DNA of 64,000 nucleotides from Polytrichum commune (lineage: Eukaryota > Streptophyta > Polytrichopsida > Polytrichales > Polytrichaceae). Positions 51,775 through 63,500 of the stretch are shown here, piece after piece. The stretch lies in NCBI GenBank assembly GCA_950295325.1, contig OX485807.1:13605001-13669000 (forward strand), written 5' to 3'. A program made the position numbers and the translations under genes. Numbering within the stretch: the first letter of the stretch is position 1; the number at the start of each line of letters is the position of its first letter. The notes under the pieces were generated by a model. The model saw only the letters and a list, made by a program, of their open reading frames with translations. It was not told the origin of the DNA and ran no database searches.

Positions 51775-51985
51775 ATTCACAATGTTGCAATTACTGACAC
51801 TTACCAAGCGAATTCTTACCCAAATTTCAATCATACATTATTCCATGACAAGTTGTCGACAAAAAATGTAGTTTTGGCCAATGGATGAACTCATCCATCA
51901 TCCATGACAAGATTTGTTCACTTATTCATAAGAAGTGTCATTCGAAAAGTTACCATAGTGACATTTAATACCATATAACTCTAAA
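51775..51985 (+). repeat. Dispersed repeat (family R2), forward copy
   Basis: Collinear with 19680-19870, including CCAATGGATGAACTCATCC, CATCCATGACAA and TTCACTTATTCATAAGAAGT. Non-coding. Confidence 0.7.
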
Positions 51986-52218
51986 CCTCACCCCACTAGG
52001 CTCCTCTACAATTTGGGTGGGTTTGTCCTTATTCACACTTCAATCTGGTTGGCAATTGACCTACATGGAAACTCACCTTAATTACATTTGTTCACTACTC
52101 TTAGTGGCCCATACTATTTGTTATCAAGCAACTTAAATAATTTTGGAAGGACCAGGCAACACCAAATTAAATGGCATAGGACACTTGCTACCACATGACA
52201 AGTCCCAGAAGTGACTGT

Positions 52219-52627
52219 ACACTATTTTGCCCAACAGTGTGGGTTATCATTCGGAGTTACATGTTGTTATAACTTTCTACCAAATATCATATTCTTTCTT
52301 GCATACTACCTACATTAAATACGATATTTGGTGTCACTTACTATTTCGAACTACAATGTACGCAATGCTAGATCCATTTACTGTACATCTCATATTTTGC
52401 CGACAAATGTTAAATTGGTAGTTTGGATATTGACAACTTTACTTGGTAAACATTTATTCCAACAGTAAAAAGATATAGCACCATGTAAGTTCAAATAGTA
52501 AGTCACACTAAATATCATATTTGGTGTATTTATGTTACTTGCTTAAGATTTGATACTCTTAAGTAAAGTGTTCCAGCAATGCGAAACTCCAAGCGGCAAC
52601 CCACACTAATTAAACTAATTAGTGTAA
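52219..52627. mobile_element. R1-family inverted-repeat element, long form
   Basis: The left end GTGTGGGTTATCATTCGGAG..ATGTTGTTATAACTTTCTACC pairs with the right end GGTAGTTT...CTCCAAGCGGCAACCCACAC read in reverse. Internal inverted blocks ACTAAATATCATATTTGGTGT and TACGATATTTGGTGTCACTTAC recur in the other copies. Non-coding. Confidence 0.55.
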
Positions 52628-54261
52628 TCAACTTGGCACATCAATTTTATTGCCACACAAAATCAAATATATACAACAGTGACCTAGTGCGCCACACAAT
52701 TTAATTGCACATTCACATTCACCCCACAAAATCTCGTGCACAAAGCCTCAATAATAGGAGTGATGCACACATGTTGACCTTGCCATTCACATACACATAA
52801 AAATATCTGCGACCTCCTTCATCTTTCCTCTACTTCCTTTGCTGAATTTCAGACCAATCGCAGATTTTGTGTACCTAAAAATGCATTATAAGCCCAACGT
52901 ACCCATGTACACCTCCATCCTTAGTGTGGATGTATGAGTGGACTTCACATTTGATAAAATGTCCATTTAAGATTTTACTCTTCAATACCAAGATTGCACC
53001 TTTTCAATGAGACAAAATGGACATCTTCAAACCCACTCAGCACTATCCATTTGAGGGACCCTATTTAAAGATATTGAGCATTCAGCTTTGAAAATCCAAA
53101 CTCAAATCACATGAGGTCTGGAATTGGTAAACTCACTTACATTAGCCTCTTTGTGAATTAGGTATTTGATCCAGTCTGTATCTCTCACAAAATACCTCTA
53201 AGCATGTGAACTGCTGAAAGTATTCATTTCAGTCCTACATAGCTTATAACTACAATAACTCAATTGGTGTTGAAAAACATCATTTCCACTCAATCAGCAA
53301 GCCCCACCAAACAATGAACAGGGAGAACCAAGCGCAAGTTACAAATGAACCAGTTTGGTTTGAGAAATAACCTGTTGAAGTTCAAAACTTCACGAAAATT
53401 ACTGAGCACTGTAGATGAATCTATGGAATATACCTCTCAAATTAATAACGAAAAACCAAAAAGATGTCAATATGGAACATGTTCGATTTGGAAACACTAG
53501 GATCTTGACAGATTATGCCCAAGAATCTCCCCAGACACTGCCACCAAAAACTGACCAATCCACATAAGGTTCAAGGCTTGCATATGTCAATAGTGTAGTT
53601 ACCCACCCAATAGGTTCAGAAGTATTCCAACTTTGATTTTTTCCTTGACATGCACACCAAGAATACAAAGACAAATGGAGTTGGATCTGTCTGAAGTGAC
53701 GATATCTTCATGGCTGGAAGCTGAGAGCAGATTGAATTCTAATCCCGAAAGCCTTCATCCACAACTTTGTTGCGTTATCAAATCAACACGACAAAACCTA
53801 TGGGTGCAGTTTACATATCTTGAGGGATGGGAGAGAGAGGAGAAAATGATCCTCATGGATGACTTTTTCTGGTCAAAAAATTCATTGACATAACAGAACG
53901 ACAAACAAACGTGAGCTTATTTCACCGATAAGAATAATCACATCATTGTTTGATCCACATACATCATTTTTCCTTGTCTGAATGAAGTGACAAGACCGGG
54001 AATGTCAAAAGGTTCAAGCTTGAAACTTACCTTGAAAAATCCAGAACCTGGGCTTTTGCTTCCTAATATGATGTACGTAACTCTTGGGCATAGAAGGCAT
54101 CTACAGCTGAGCCGGTTAGCTCTGAATAAGCACAAACTCACATGCCTGCCTTTGCCATCCTCATGCTCTCAAGAAACCTCAATATGAATGTCTTAAGGAC
54201 AATGTCTTTACAAAGTAAAAGATAACTAGAATTACCAGAGTATCTACCTCACCCCCCTCAC
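52628..54261. other. Intergenic and OST48 3' flank
   Basis: No coding exon was recognised; short open frames at 53633-53893 and 53938-54187 lack any motif. A dispersed repeat occupies 53290-53540. The OST48 3' untranslated region must lie just below 54262. Confidence 0.45.
53290..53540. repeat. Dispersed 250-bp repeat (copy 2 of 2)
   Basis: Same orientation and order as 5290-5545; both include GAATCTATGGAATATACCTC and a following GATTATGCC. See the first copy for interpretation. Confidence 0.6.
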
Positions 54262-55575
54262 TCACTTGTGGTACAAGAAAACAATGCCAAATACAAAAAA
54301 AGCGGCCATCGTTGAGAATGAACCTGCATAGTAGGGGAAAGCAGATGGGATGAATCTCTCATACTCATCATGCCTAAATGGTCTGACAGGAATCTGCTTG
54401 GCAAGGGAAAGGGTACTGTAACCCAACCGTCTGTACTCCACTTTGAACTGAAATACACCATACACATCTGGAACTTGGAATTGTGTCGAGTACAATCCCT
54501 TACCATTGTGAGAAAGGGTCTTCAGCACATAAGGGCTCATCATATAAAACTGAACCTGCACATCATCCGCCTGGTATGGCTGCCATTCCTTTCCAGTCCA
54601 TTCATAAATCTCCACTGAGTATTCAGCTTGGTCTGTAATGCGGTACATGGCAGGCTCATTAGTTTCTCCAATCTTATGGTGATGCACATTCACGGCCTTG
54701 AGGTGACCGCGTTCATGAAACGTCCACTTAGTGAGCTCCACTGCAAATTGCTGGTTCCCAGATTTCTCATGCTTCTTCTTGCTCCCTGCCTCGTGTACAG
54801 AGGACTCAAAGAACTTGTTGCTAAATAGCTCCAGGGATCCCGAGATGAAAACCCTAGCATTGTTCCTTGCCTGAACCACAGACACCAGGGATATGCTTGC
54901 ACCTGTTAGATTAGGGTTATCAGTAATCTCAGCATCGATCTTCCCCGAGAAAGCAGAAGGCGATCCAGACAGAACCTTCACAACCAATTCACTCGAGGGG
55001 TTCACAGAATGTGCGAGCCCCCGGAATAGAATAGGTGCAGTGATGCCTTCCTTGCCTAAAAGGACATCAGAATCGATGGCAATGTCAGCTGCAATAAGAG
55101 AATGGTCACTTCCGAACTTAGTGATGGCGTATTTCATATGGTCAATCACAACAGCCCTGTCAAACTCATCAAAATCGGCACCACATTCCACGGCAATGTC
55201 ACGGATGACATCGGATGTCTTCACATCAGCTGCCAGAATTAGGTCATGGCCGGAGTCAACAAAGTCCAAGACTGCAGCCACATCCAGATTGCCTCCCAAG
55301 CTTTCGACGTTCGGTGCAAACAAGATGAGGAAATCGTAGTGATACTCTCCGTATGATTGGAGTGCCAATGAGGAATCGTCAGCCAATTTGATGTCGAGCT
55401 CAAAACCCCTGTCCCGTAGGGTTTGGAAGTAAATTGAGTGGGAAGCCTCCAGAGCCAGATCGTCGACTAAAACGAGCACGCGGCGATCGGTAGGTTGGTC
55501 TGGGGAGAAGCTGGAGCAGAGTAGCGGCAGTAGAAGCATCGCCGTTAGGCCGAAGTTCCAGCGCGCGGACGCCAT
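54262..55575 (-). CDS. OST48: OST48/DDOST, 48-kDa oligosaccharyltransferase subunit
   Basis: Subunit of the ER oligosaccharyltransferase that transfers the dolichol-linked glycan to Asn of nascent proteins (yeast Wbp1, human DDOST, Arabidopsis DGL1). One uninterrupted frame; I choose the ATG at 55575 ([10 protein letters not shown]) because it starts directly at the signal peptide and gives 437 residues, the length I recall for DGL1. An in-frame ATG 20 codons upstream (55635) would give 457. After the signal peptide ([15 protein letters not shown]) come [20 protein letters not shown], the luminal domain ([46 protein letters not shown]), then [13 protein letters not shown], a single C-terminal membrane span ([15 protein letters not shown]) and the short tail YHK. 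No frameshift or missing segment is seen. The absence of introns contrasts with the 11-17-exon neighbours. Confidence 0.97.
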   Translation of the reverse strand: MASARWNFGLTAMLLLPLLCSSFSPDQPTDRRVLVLVDDLALEASHSIYFQTLRDRGFELDIKLADDSSLALQSYGEYHYDFLILFAPNVESLGGNLDVAAVLDFVDSGHDLILAADVKTSDVIRDIAVECGADFDEFDRAVVIDHMKYAITKFGSDHSLIAADIAIDSDVLLGKEGITAPILFRGLAHSVNPSSELVVKVLSGSPSAFSGKIDAEITDNPNLTGASISLVSVVQARNNARVFISGSLELFSNKFFESSVHEAGSKKKHEKSGNQQFAVELTKWTFHERGHLKAVNVHHHKIGETNEPAMYRITDQAEYSVEIYEWTGKEWQPYQADDVQVQFYMMSPYVLKTLSHNGKGLYSTQFQVPDVYGVFQFKVEYRRLGYSTLSLAKQIPVRPFRHDEYERFIPSAFPYYAGSFSTMAAFFVFGIVFLYHK

Positions 55576-55790
55576 CGTTTCGTTTCGTCGCTGCTCCGAT
55601 CCGAAAAACTCCCCAATGCGCTGCAAACCCTCCAAAACCTAGCTCCACCCCAAGACACACGCTCAGCGAGCCCTAACTGACCGGGCGAGCGACGGGGAGA
55701 GAGAGAGAGACCGAGACCGGTTGGCCAGGTTGACTGGGTACCAGCCGGTGAACGAGTGACCTCCCAGCCGGTGACTGGCGTGAATGGAAA
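55576..55790 (-). promoter_or_regulatory. OST48 5' leader/promoter, G+C-rich with GA tract
   Basis: About 200 bases of relatively G+C-rich sequence with a GAGAGAGAGAGAGA tract near 55698-55711 and two CCAGCCGGTGA repeats at about 55741-55776. These sit between the OST48 start codon and the MITE at 55836. No TATA box was assigned. Confidence 0.35.
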
Positions 55791-55835
55791 TAAAATAAAT
55801 GTAATTGAATAGACATTAGACCCACTTACTACTTA

Positions 55836-56322
55836 GGGCCACTTCACACACGAGACTGAGGGCCCGTGACCATTACACTTCAAGCACTCTCATTGGTGGG
55901 AAAGGCGGAGCAGGTCCAAGTTCGCTTGAGGGACCAACGGAGTATGTGAATGCAAGATGGTTGTAAAGTCTACATGGATTCCTACATGGCATCGAATGGA
56001 TCATGTTCCATGGTCACTTGGATTATTTTCAAAACCAACCTCTTGGAGGTTGGCCTAACACAAACCCAAGAGATCATGGCACTCCAAACACTCACAACCG
56101 TTGATTTATTTTATTTTATCATGTGTGAGGACCTGTGTGAACAGACATTCATTGAAATAGCATCTGGTTGAGGGTCCGGTCACATATGACTTCACACTAC
56201 AGTTGAGGATCCGTGACCACACTATATGATTTTGGAGGTGTGTTGAGACGGCCTTTGGACACTTTCTTTTGGGCGCTCACAATTTCATGGTCACGGCACT
56301 TGGCTTGTGTGTGAAGTGGCCC
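55836..56322 (+). mobile_element. TNA-family MITE, type 1 (copy C), exact TTA target duplication
   Basis: 487-bp element with GGGCCACTTCACACACGAG at the left and the inverse TTGTGTGTGAAGTGGCCC at the right. It is flanked on both sides by TTA (55833-55835, 56323-56325), the clearest target duplication of the type 1 group. It begins about 260 bases upstream of the OST48 start codon. Confidence 0.88.
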
Positions 56323-56499
56323 TTAGCATTCTAGAACATGGGCCAATTGTTCGCTTGGGTATCCCATATTTTACGGTGTGCAGTTTAGATGGGGTCGACA
56401 CAATCATTTTGGAACCAAATTATGTTAATATAACTCAATGAAGGTAAGTGTATTAATCTGAAAAAACTACTCAATGCGCTACAAATCCTGCAAACCTTA

Positions 56500-56999
56500 G
56501 GGCCACTTCACACACAAGCCAAGAGCCGTGACCATGAAATTGTGAGAGCTGAGAAGAAAGTGTCCAAATGGCGTCCCAACACACTTCCAAAATCACAAAG
56601 TGTGGTCATGGACCCTCAAGTATAATGTGAAGTCATATGAGACCGGGCCCTCACCCAAATCCTATTTCAGTGAATGTTTATTCATGTGGGGTCCTCACAC
56701 ATGACAGAATATAATAAATCAATGGTGATGATCATTCAGAGTGCCTTGGTCTCCCATATTTATGTTAAGCTTACCTCCAAGAGGTGGTTTTTGAAAATAG
56801 TCCAAATGACCATGAGACGTGCTCCATTTGATGCCACGTATGACTCCATGTACACTTTACATTCATTTTGCATTCACATACTATGATGGTCCCTCAAGCG
56901 TAGTGTGAAGTGAACTTGGACCAGCTCCGCCTTTTCCACCAATGAGAGTGCTTGAAATGCAATGGTCATGGGCCCTCAGCCTTGTGTGTGAAGTGGCCC
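56500..56999 (-). mobile_element. TNA-family MITE, type 1 (copy D), inverted relative to C
   Basis: 500-bp element in reverse orientation, flanked by TTA (56497-56499) and TTG. With copy C it forms an inverted pair of about 490-bp arms separated by about 177 bases. Confidence 0.87.
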
Positions 57000-57183
57000 T
57001 TGGCACCAAACCAACACACACATACACGCTCAACGAGACCTTGTCACCATACCAACCTAATTGACCTTATGGTTGAGGGAGAGAAGGAACACCAATTGGC
57101 CAATTTAACTGGGGCTCTGGTTCATGAACAAGTGACCTTCTAATCGGTGACCATGAAATGATATTAAATGTAATGATAGTTAA

Positions 57184-57572
57184 GGGCAAGGTTAGTGACC
57201 TTGCACATGCATCTCCATTTGCACTTTTTCATCCGCAATGCGGATGCAGATGCATGATACTGGCCGAGTCACCTTGCTATACCCTAAAAGTGGATGTAAA
57301 ATAATACATGAAGTGCAGAACTCCCTGCATTTCGGCGAGATATGCAGGGAGCCTACTATCAGCTAAGGACAAACAACTTCATGGCAGTTTTTAACTAAAT
57401 ACAACTCAATATGGTAGGGCTGCAGAAAACTACAAATCATTTTAGAGGAAATCCACGAGGTAGGAAGGTAGAATGAGTGGCAGTTTTGCCTACGTCTGCA
57501 TCTGCATTTTGGGTGGAGGCCACTTTTCATTCCCGGATGTAGATGGAGATCCAGGAACGACTGGGCTTGCTC
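57184..57572. mobile_element. 389-bp MITE with TAA target duplication
   Basis: The left end GGGCAAGGTTAGTGACCTTG..CATCTCCATTTGCA pairs with the reverse of the right end (TGTAGATGGAGATCC...GGGCTTGCTC). TAA occurs at 57181-57183 and 57573-57575. The ends differ from the GGGYCACTTYAYAC group, so this is a separate Tourist-like family. The interior contains CATCCGCAATGCGGATG, a short palindrome. Confidence 0.7.
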
Positions 57573-58675
57573 TAAGCATTTGAGAGGTCCGTTGCACGAA
57601 AATGAGTATTTGAGTTGAATACTATCAATTTTAGCCAATTATGTCAAAAGCAACCCTATGTAAATTTGATACAACTTTGGTTGATAAGTTCTTTATCATG
57701 ACTTCATGTAAGACAACTTGAAATCAATAAAGGTTTTTTTTTTTTTTTTTTTTTTCCCCCAGTTGCATGCATGGATACAACTACTTGTGGGAGTATGCAC
57801 GATATTTGCAGTTCGAACTAAAAGTGGATTGATGTGGGAGGGAAGATTTATGAATACAAATACAACATCGGGTGGGCTTGTTGTAACCCTTGAGAGCAAG
57901 GCTACCCCAAACTCAACCCAAATTCCACATGTAGACAACCCTACTACTACTACTTCTAGGAGGATTGGCATGTACTTAAAAAACCCACTAGAGTGATTTT
58001 ATATATTTATAGTCTTTAATGTGTATGTTTCAAAAAATGTTTTAATTACAATTATCCCATGTTTTTTTTTTGTTTTGAAACTCAGTCTCCCTCAACAACA
58101 ATTAGTGTGTCGTTGTTGCTAATTCTAATATTAGCATAACATTATAATACAACGTAGGGAGTTGGTTCCTTTTCTAGAAGGGGACAACTACAACAGGTCC
58201 CAACAAAGCCCACAAATCCAATAGTGCATGTATTTTTGGGATGTCATCAGTCGACTGCCCAACCGTTGTTGGGCCCCACGCAACAAACAAATTGGTTAAA
58301 ACTATTTACTAAAAAGCGACTCAGTTTTTGGTAACAGTAGCCCGCGTATATATTTGCCTGCCCAAAGTGAACAATAATGAGGCTAAACATTGTTCAATTT
58401 GCAAGGGCATGACATGATTCTCACAAGATTCTTAACACTAGGAGTGCAACACCATAGTGTTGAGTAATGTTATGTAATGGAGTGACGTCTTTTCCAATAC
58501 CCAACAACATTATGTAACTTAAAAGAGAAACTACAGTCTCCGGAGGAGACCGAAGTGAATTAAGTGTCTGTTCAATCCACCCCCAATCCGATGCCCACAG
58601 GACAAAGGTATGGAAGTAAGGATCTACTCCCCCCTTTCGAGAGTAGACACTATGGTGACACACTAAACTAGTTCC

Positions 58676-58870
58676 TAGCTAGCCACTAGTGCCTTGAGGA
58701 TACCGGACATGGAATCCCCCCAATGGGCTTTGAGGTACCCATACAACAAGGTCCAAGGACCCCCCACCATAGTTGGGTGGACTAAGGTGGTGAGCACCAC
58801 GCCAGCATGGGGAATAGAACCCACAACCTCCTCATTGGGAGCCATGACCCCTAACCACCAAGCCAAGCCC
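58676..58870 (-). mobile_element. tRNA-headed SINE
   Basis: The minus strand begins GGCTTGGCTTGGTGGTTAGG (A-box-like) and has GGTTGTGGGTTCTATTCCCC (B box GGTTCTATTCC), followed by CTCACCACCTTAGTCCACCC and AACTATGGTGG. The body after the B box resembles the sequence just 3' of the 5S-derived element at 17342-17466. The 3' end near 58676 has no long A tail. Confidence 0.65.
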
Positions 58871-59244
58871 GTGGTGCCTTTATGTAACTTACATTTATAG
58901 TCGATCGCACTAAACCTTGTGTGGCTCTAGTTTATATGAAAAAACATATTCATTTATTCCGTGACAAAATGCACAAGAAAGTCATACTACAATTTGGCAC
59001 AAGGCAATGGTTGTGAATTAGTGTGGTAGGTTGTATGAGTGGGTTGATTCAATCTTTTTACTCGAGATCGAAATGGTGTTGCTCAAACTATGGGAGTTGC
59101 AAGCGACCCATAAGAACACGAGGTTGGGCATTCCACTCAATAAACACCCTTTAACCACATCGCGCGCTTACCAAGTTAATTCGTCACCTTGAAGTGTTAA
59201 TCTTGTTTGGTTCTAACTTACTCTAAAGACAGTTAACAATTAAT

Positions 59245-59455
59245 TATGCCCCCTTCCCACTTGACTTTAGCTTAGCCTGAAAGTTGGTTCTAAAAAACAC
59301 GGCCTTCACACCATCGACACTATCTAGTCCCGAGCCCAGTTGGCAAATGATGTGGCATGGTTTAAAAGTGGAGGTTTTGAAGCCTCCAGCACCGACCCTC
59401 CCATCGGTACCCAAGTTAGACATGAGACAACAATGTAGGACCTCTAAAAACACTA
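59245..59455 (+). repeat. Dispersed repeat (family R3), forward copy
   Basis: Forward copy of the repeat reversed at 50220-50505, with CCCTTCCCACTTGACTTTAG, AACACGGCCTTCACACCAT and TCCAGCACCGACCCTCCCAT. Non-coding. Confidence 0.7.
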
Positions 59456-59936
59456 CAACAGAACACGTCTTTTACAACTGGGTTTTTCAACTTCTACAAG
59501 TGAAAAAACCTGGACTTTACTGACATGGAAAACGACCAGTGGCTTCGGACAAGAAGTAAAGTGTGGTCATAGTTATGTCGGGCAGGACATTCCCAATGGA
59601 CACGTTTCCAATGGCAGTGAAGTTTGGGATGCTCCAGTGCTTTACTTCTTAAAGTTGTGTCCTACTTCACTACACCTCGTCAATATAAGTAAGATAAGAC
59701 ACACGTTCATATAACTAGGTCAGTGGACTCATGGCACTGGCACCAGTCATGTATGGTGTTTGCACTTCACTACACAACGTCATAACATGTAAAATGCATA
59801 TACATACATTCCAAATTACTAGTCAACGTTAACAACGTGGTTGAAACAAATAAGTTTTCACGTGACGATGATTAGTTGAATTAATTTTCACACATTACTG
59901 TTTCCCGTAATCGCGGGCAACAAAGCGGGAAGTCAA

Positions 59937-60575
59937 TAACGTTGCGTAGTAAACATCTCTGACTTCTAATAGTAAATAAATACAACAAATGCATTTTTTT
60001 TACTACATGTCGTGATATCTACTTCACTGAATGGAGTAATGTTTACATCAACCAGTGATTTATGGCCTATGTTGTGAGGTCATGTAGTTGTTGTATGTCT
60101 TTGTTACGTATTACTAGTAGTGAAGTGTATATGACTTTGCCAAGTCATATGTTTTTAATGCAAATGATTGCGTTTACTGTATCGAGTAACATGGGGTTCA
60201 CTTGACATAGTGATATGTTCTTGGCATACACATTATATTGCTACTGGTCATACTAGACAATAACTTTGCGTAGTAAGCGTCCGTGACTGGTAGGAGTGAA
60301 TAAATATGGAAATAACATATATTTATTACTTGAAGAAGTAATATCTACTTTACTATGTAAAGTATTGTTGACAACAAACTTTGGTGTTTTTCCTACGTTG
60401 TGAGGTCATGTGGTCTTCATATATCTTTAGGGTTTATTACTAGTAGTAAAGTTCATGTCCACTTTGCTAAATGTCATATTTATGATGCAAATGATTGCGT
60501 TTACTGCAACTAGTAACATGAGGATGACTAAACAAGGTCATATGTTTGTGGCATATACCATATATTTCCATTTAT
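59937..60575. repeat. Tandem repeat, unit about 320 bp
   Basis: Two full units share GCGTAGTAA(A/G)C, TATCTACTT, GTTGTGAGGTCATGT, TTACTAGTAGT and ATGCAAATGATTGCGTTTACTG. A partial third copy starts near 61285 (ACGTAGTAAGCGTCAGTGACT). Units are diverged and no open frame spans them. Confidence 0.65.
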
Positions 60576-60599
60576 CATACAAAATACAGTCACCTACGA

Positions 60600-61530
60600 A
60601 ATGCAGTCACACAAACATGGTAATGATGTTAAAAAACCAAATCATATTTATACAATAGTATGTCATGAGTGTTTTACAAATCGCTACTAACAATGGTAAG
60701 CACTAAACTCCAAAGGGGTAAATATCTAAAAATCAACATAGGTCTACAAATCCACTCCACACTCACGTATCTGCACACAACCTTACACAGTCACATGTCC
60801 AAATAATGAAATGGCCCTTTGTTTGGCCTTCGTGGCAAGGGGAGATTTACCACCCCGACGCTTATCTACCAATTCTTTGTCTTTTTTTTTCTCCATCTTC
60901 TTGGAGCCATTTTTTGATGGGCTAGACCTCAATTTCTCTACAATGTTTATTCAACCATTTTAGCCTTACATTGATTAATACATTGTAAACTGATGTAGAA
61001 AATGACATTAATGTTAGTTCTACCGAACATGGCCGAAAGTTCCTCCTTTCCTATCAACTGATCCAATATTGGCAAATTCAACCAAATTGAAACAAAGACT
61101 TGGTTTGAGCAACTGTGGGATGGTACCTAGGTTTAGAATTTCCTACAACTGGTTCTTGGTATGCATCACTTTCTACATAAATGTATATATCTTGAAATGC
61201 ATCTCAAATGTTTAAATACTCCACGGCTTTACAGCTATCACATTACTGCTTATAGTAATATATAACAACTATGTTGCAGGCCAATAACTATACGTAGTAA
61301 GCGTCAGTGACTACGGGTTGTAAAAAAATACGACAATGACCGTTATTGCATACTGGCTACAGTGATACTTCACCATGTGGAATTATATTTACACAACAAT
61401 ATAACTTAGCATAAACACTCCGAATAATGCAACCCTCCTTCGTGAGAATGTAATATTTTTGCAGCATTACACCGGCCTCCAAAGTTAATTTCTCGCCTTC
61501 ACTCAGACGTATACGTTTTGGTTTAGGTCC
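60600..61530. other. No gene or defined element
   Basis: A+T-rich sequence without coding signature, apart from the partial tandem unit near 61285-61400. Confidence 0.5.
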
Positions 61531-61539
61531 CCTCTTTCA

Positions 61540-62326
61540 CATACACACACACACACATTTTCATTCATACAAATATACACATACCTTTGTCAATGCATTT
61601 GATGTAGACATTAGGTTACACATTCCAAACCCTAATCTTTTGATTATTTCTCATATCCACACTAACAATCTTCTCATTACATTCACATATATATTCACTC
61701 TCACATACATACACACACATTTTCATTCATACAAATATACACATACTTTTGTCAATGCATTTGATGAAGACATTAGGTTACACATTCCAAATCCTAACCT
61801 TTGGATTATTTGTCATATCCACACTAACAATCTTATCATTACACTCACATATATATTTACACACACACACCCACATATTTTCGTTCATACAAATATACAC
61901 ATACCTTTATCAATACATTTGGTGAAAACATTAGGTTATACATTCCAATCCCTAACTTTTGGATTATTTCTCGTATGCACACTAACAATCTTATCATTAC
62001 ACTTACATATATATTCACACACACACACACACATATTTTCATTCATACAAATATACACATACCTTTTTAAATGCATTTGGTGAAGACATTAGGTTACACA
62101 TTCCAATCTTTAACTTTTAGATTATTTCTCATATGCACACTAACAATCTTATCATTACACTCACATATATATTCACACACACACACACATATTTTCATTC
62201 ATACAAATATACACATACCTTTGTCCATGCATTTGGTGAAGAGATTAGGTTATACATTTCAAACCCTAACCTTTGGATTATTTTTCATATCCACACTAAC
62301 AATCTTATCATTACACTCACATATAT

Positions 62327-62410
<84 letters not shown>

Positions 62411-62450
62411 TTCCATTCATATAAATATATAAACATACATTTGTCATTGG
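61540..62450 (+). repeat. Minisatellite, about 160-bp unit x 6
   Basis: Six units share ATTCATACAAATATACACATAC, CATTAGGTTACACATTCCAA and CACACTAACAATCTTATCAT, each followed by a (CA)n run of increasing length. Spacing is about 155-164 bases for the first five units and about 220 for the last, where the (CA) run has expanded. Long open frames here (61640-62432) are products of the repeat. Confidence 0.85.
62330..62409 (+). repeat. (CA)40 microsatellite
   Basis: About 80 uninterrupted bases of CA dinucleotides inside the last unit of the minisatellite; likely highly polymorphic and prone to assembly error. Confidence 0.95.
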
Positions 62451-62554
62451 ATTTGGTGAAGACATGGGGTTGCATACTCCAAGTTCCTTGTTTTTTATTT
62501 ATCTTTTATATCCACACTAGCACTATCATACTCATTTATTTCCTCACACATTTA

Positions 62555-62945
62555 TGATAAATCCTAATATTACAAATATTGGGTTTCACACTCTAAGTTC
62601 CTCACTTTTGGCTTGTCTCTCATATCCACACTTACACTTCCATTCTCACACTCACAACTACATTTTTACTCCTACCCAGATACACATTCTTACACTAACA
62701 CACACATTGTCACATATTCTCATTCACACTCTCACATTCTCATACTCACACACATACATTGTCATTCACACTCTCAAACACATTCTCATTCATACTTTCA
62801 CATACTCCCTCACACCCACACACACTCATACACTTATACACACTAACACTCACACACACATCCTCACACTCACACACTCATACACACTAACAATCACACA
62901 CACATCCTCACTCTCACACTCAAACACTTATATAAAACCCTAAAA
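62555..62945 (+). repeat. Low-complexity CA/CT-rich array
   Basis: Irregular short repeats of CACACTC, CATACACT and TCTCACA type. The open frames here (Thr/His/Ser-rich) are repeat artefacts. Confidence 0.8.
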
Positions 62946-63500
62946 CTATTGATATATTGTGTGAACACAAATTTTCGAATTTTTTAGATTTTTTTGGAAT
63001 TTTCGGGCATTCATTATAAAAAAATTTGGGAAGGGGGGATCAATATTTTTTTTTAAGTGGCATCTCGGATCCGAGATGTCACTTTCAAAATGATAATCAA
63101 TCCCCCTTGCCCATAAGGTTTCATAACCAATTTTTAAAAATCCATAATTATTGAGCTAATGTGGGAGGACAAATTTCTAAATTTTGTGGAATTGTTTTGA
63201 ACAAACTATGAAGCTTCCGGGCAAAGGAGATTATTTGTCCTTTTGAAAGGGGCATTTCGGATCCGAGATGCCACATTAAAAAATAAAAATAACATCTACC
63301 TCCCATAAACGTTTACAAACAATTCGAAGAAATTTCAAAAAAATCCAAAAAAAACCACACAATCCGAAACTATTGATATATTGTATGAAGACAATTTTTG
63401 GAATTTTTTGCGAATTGTTTAGAATTTTTTGGAATTTTCAGGCATTAGTTATGAAACTTTATGGGAAGGGGGAACAATATATTTTCTAAAGTGGCATCTC
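62943..63500. repeat. Repeat with CATCTCGGATCCGAGATG palindrome
   Basis: Two direct copies (about 62946-63070 and 63369-63500) start AAACTATTGATATATTGT, pass GGAATTTTC(G/A)GGCATT and end TGGCATCTCGGATC. A palindrome GGCATCTCGGATCCGAGATG is intact at about 63059-63078 and nearly so at about 63246-63266 (one change), and is truncated in the last copy. Between them lies a related segment. Class unknown. Confidence 0.65.

Noticed and set aside
54262..55339. Plus-strand open frames of 66-148 residues
   Set aside because: Antisense shadows of the OST48 coding sequence.
58786..58870. Functional tRNA gene
   Set aside because: A and B boxes are present but the acceptor and anticodon stems do not pair properly, and the sequence continues into a SINE body.
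61640..62943. Long plus-strand open frames rich in Thr/His (up to 147 residues)
   Set aside because: They are read-through of the CA-rich minisatellite and low-complexity array; all frames are open because of the repeat.
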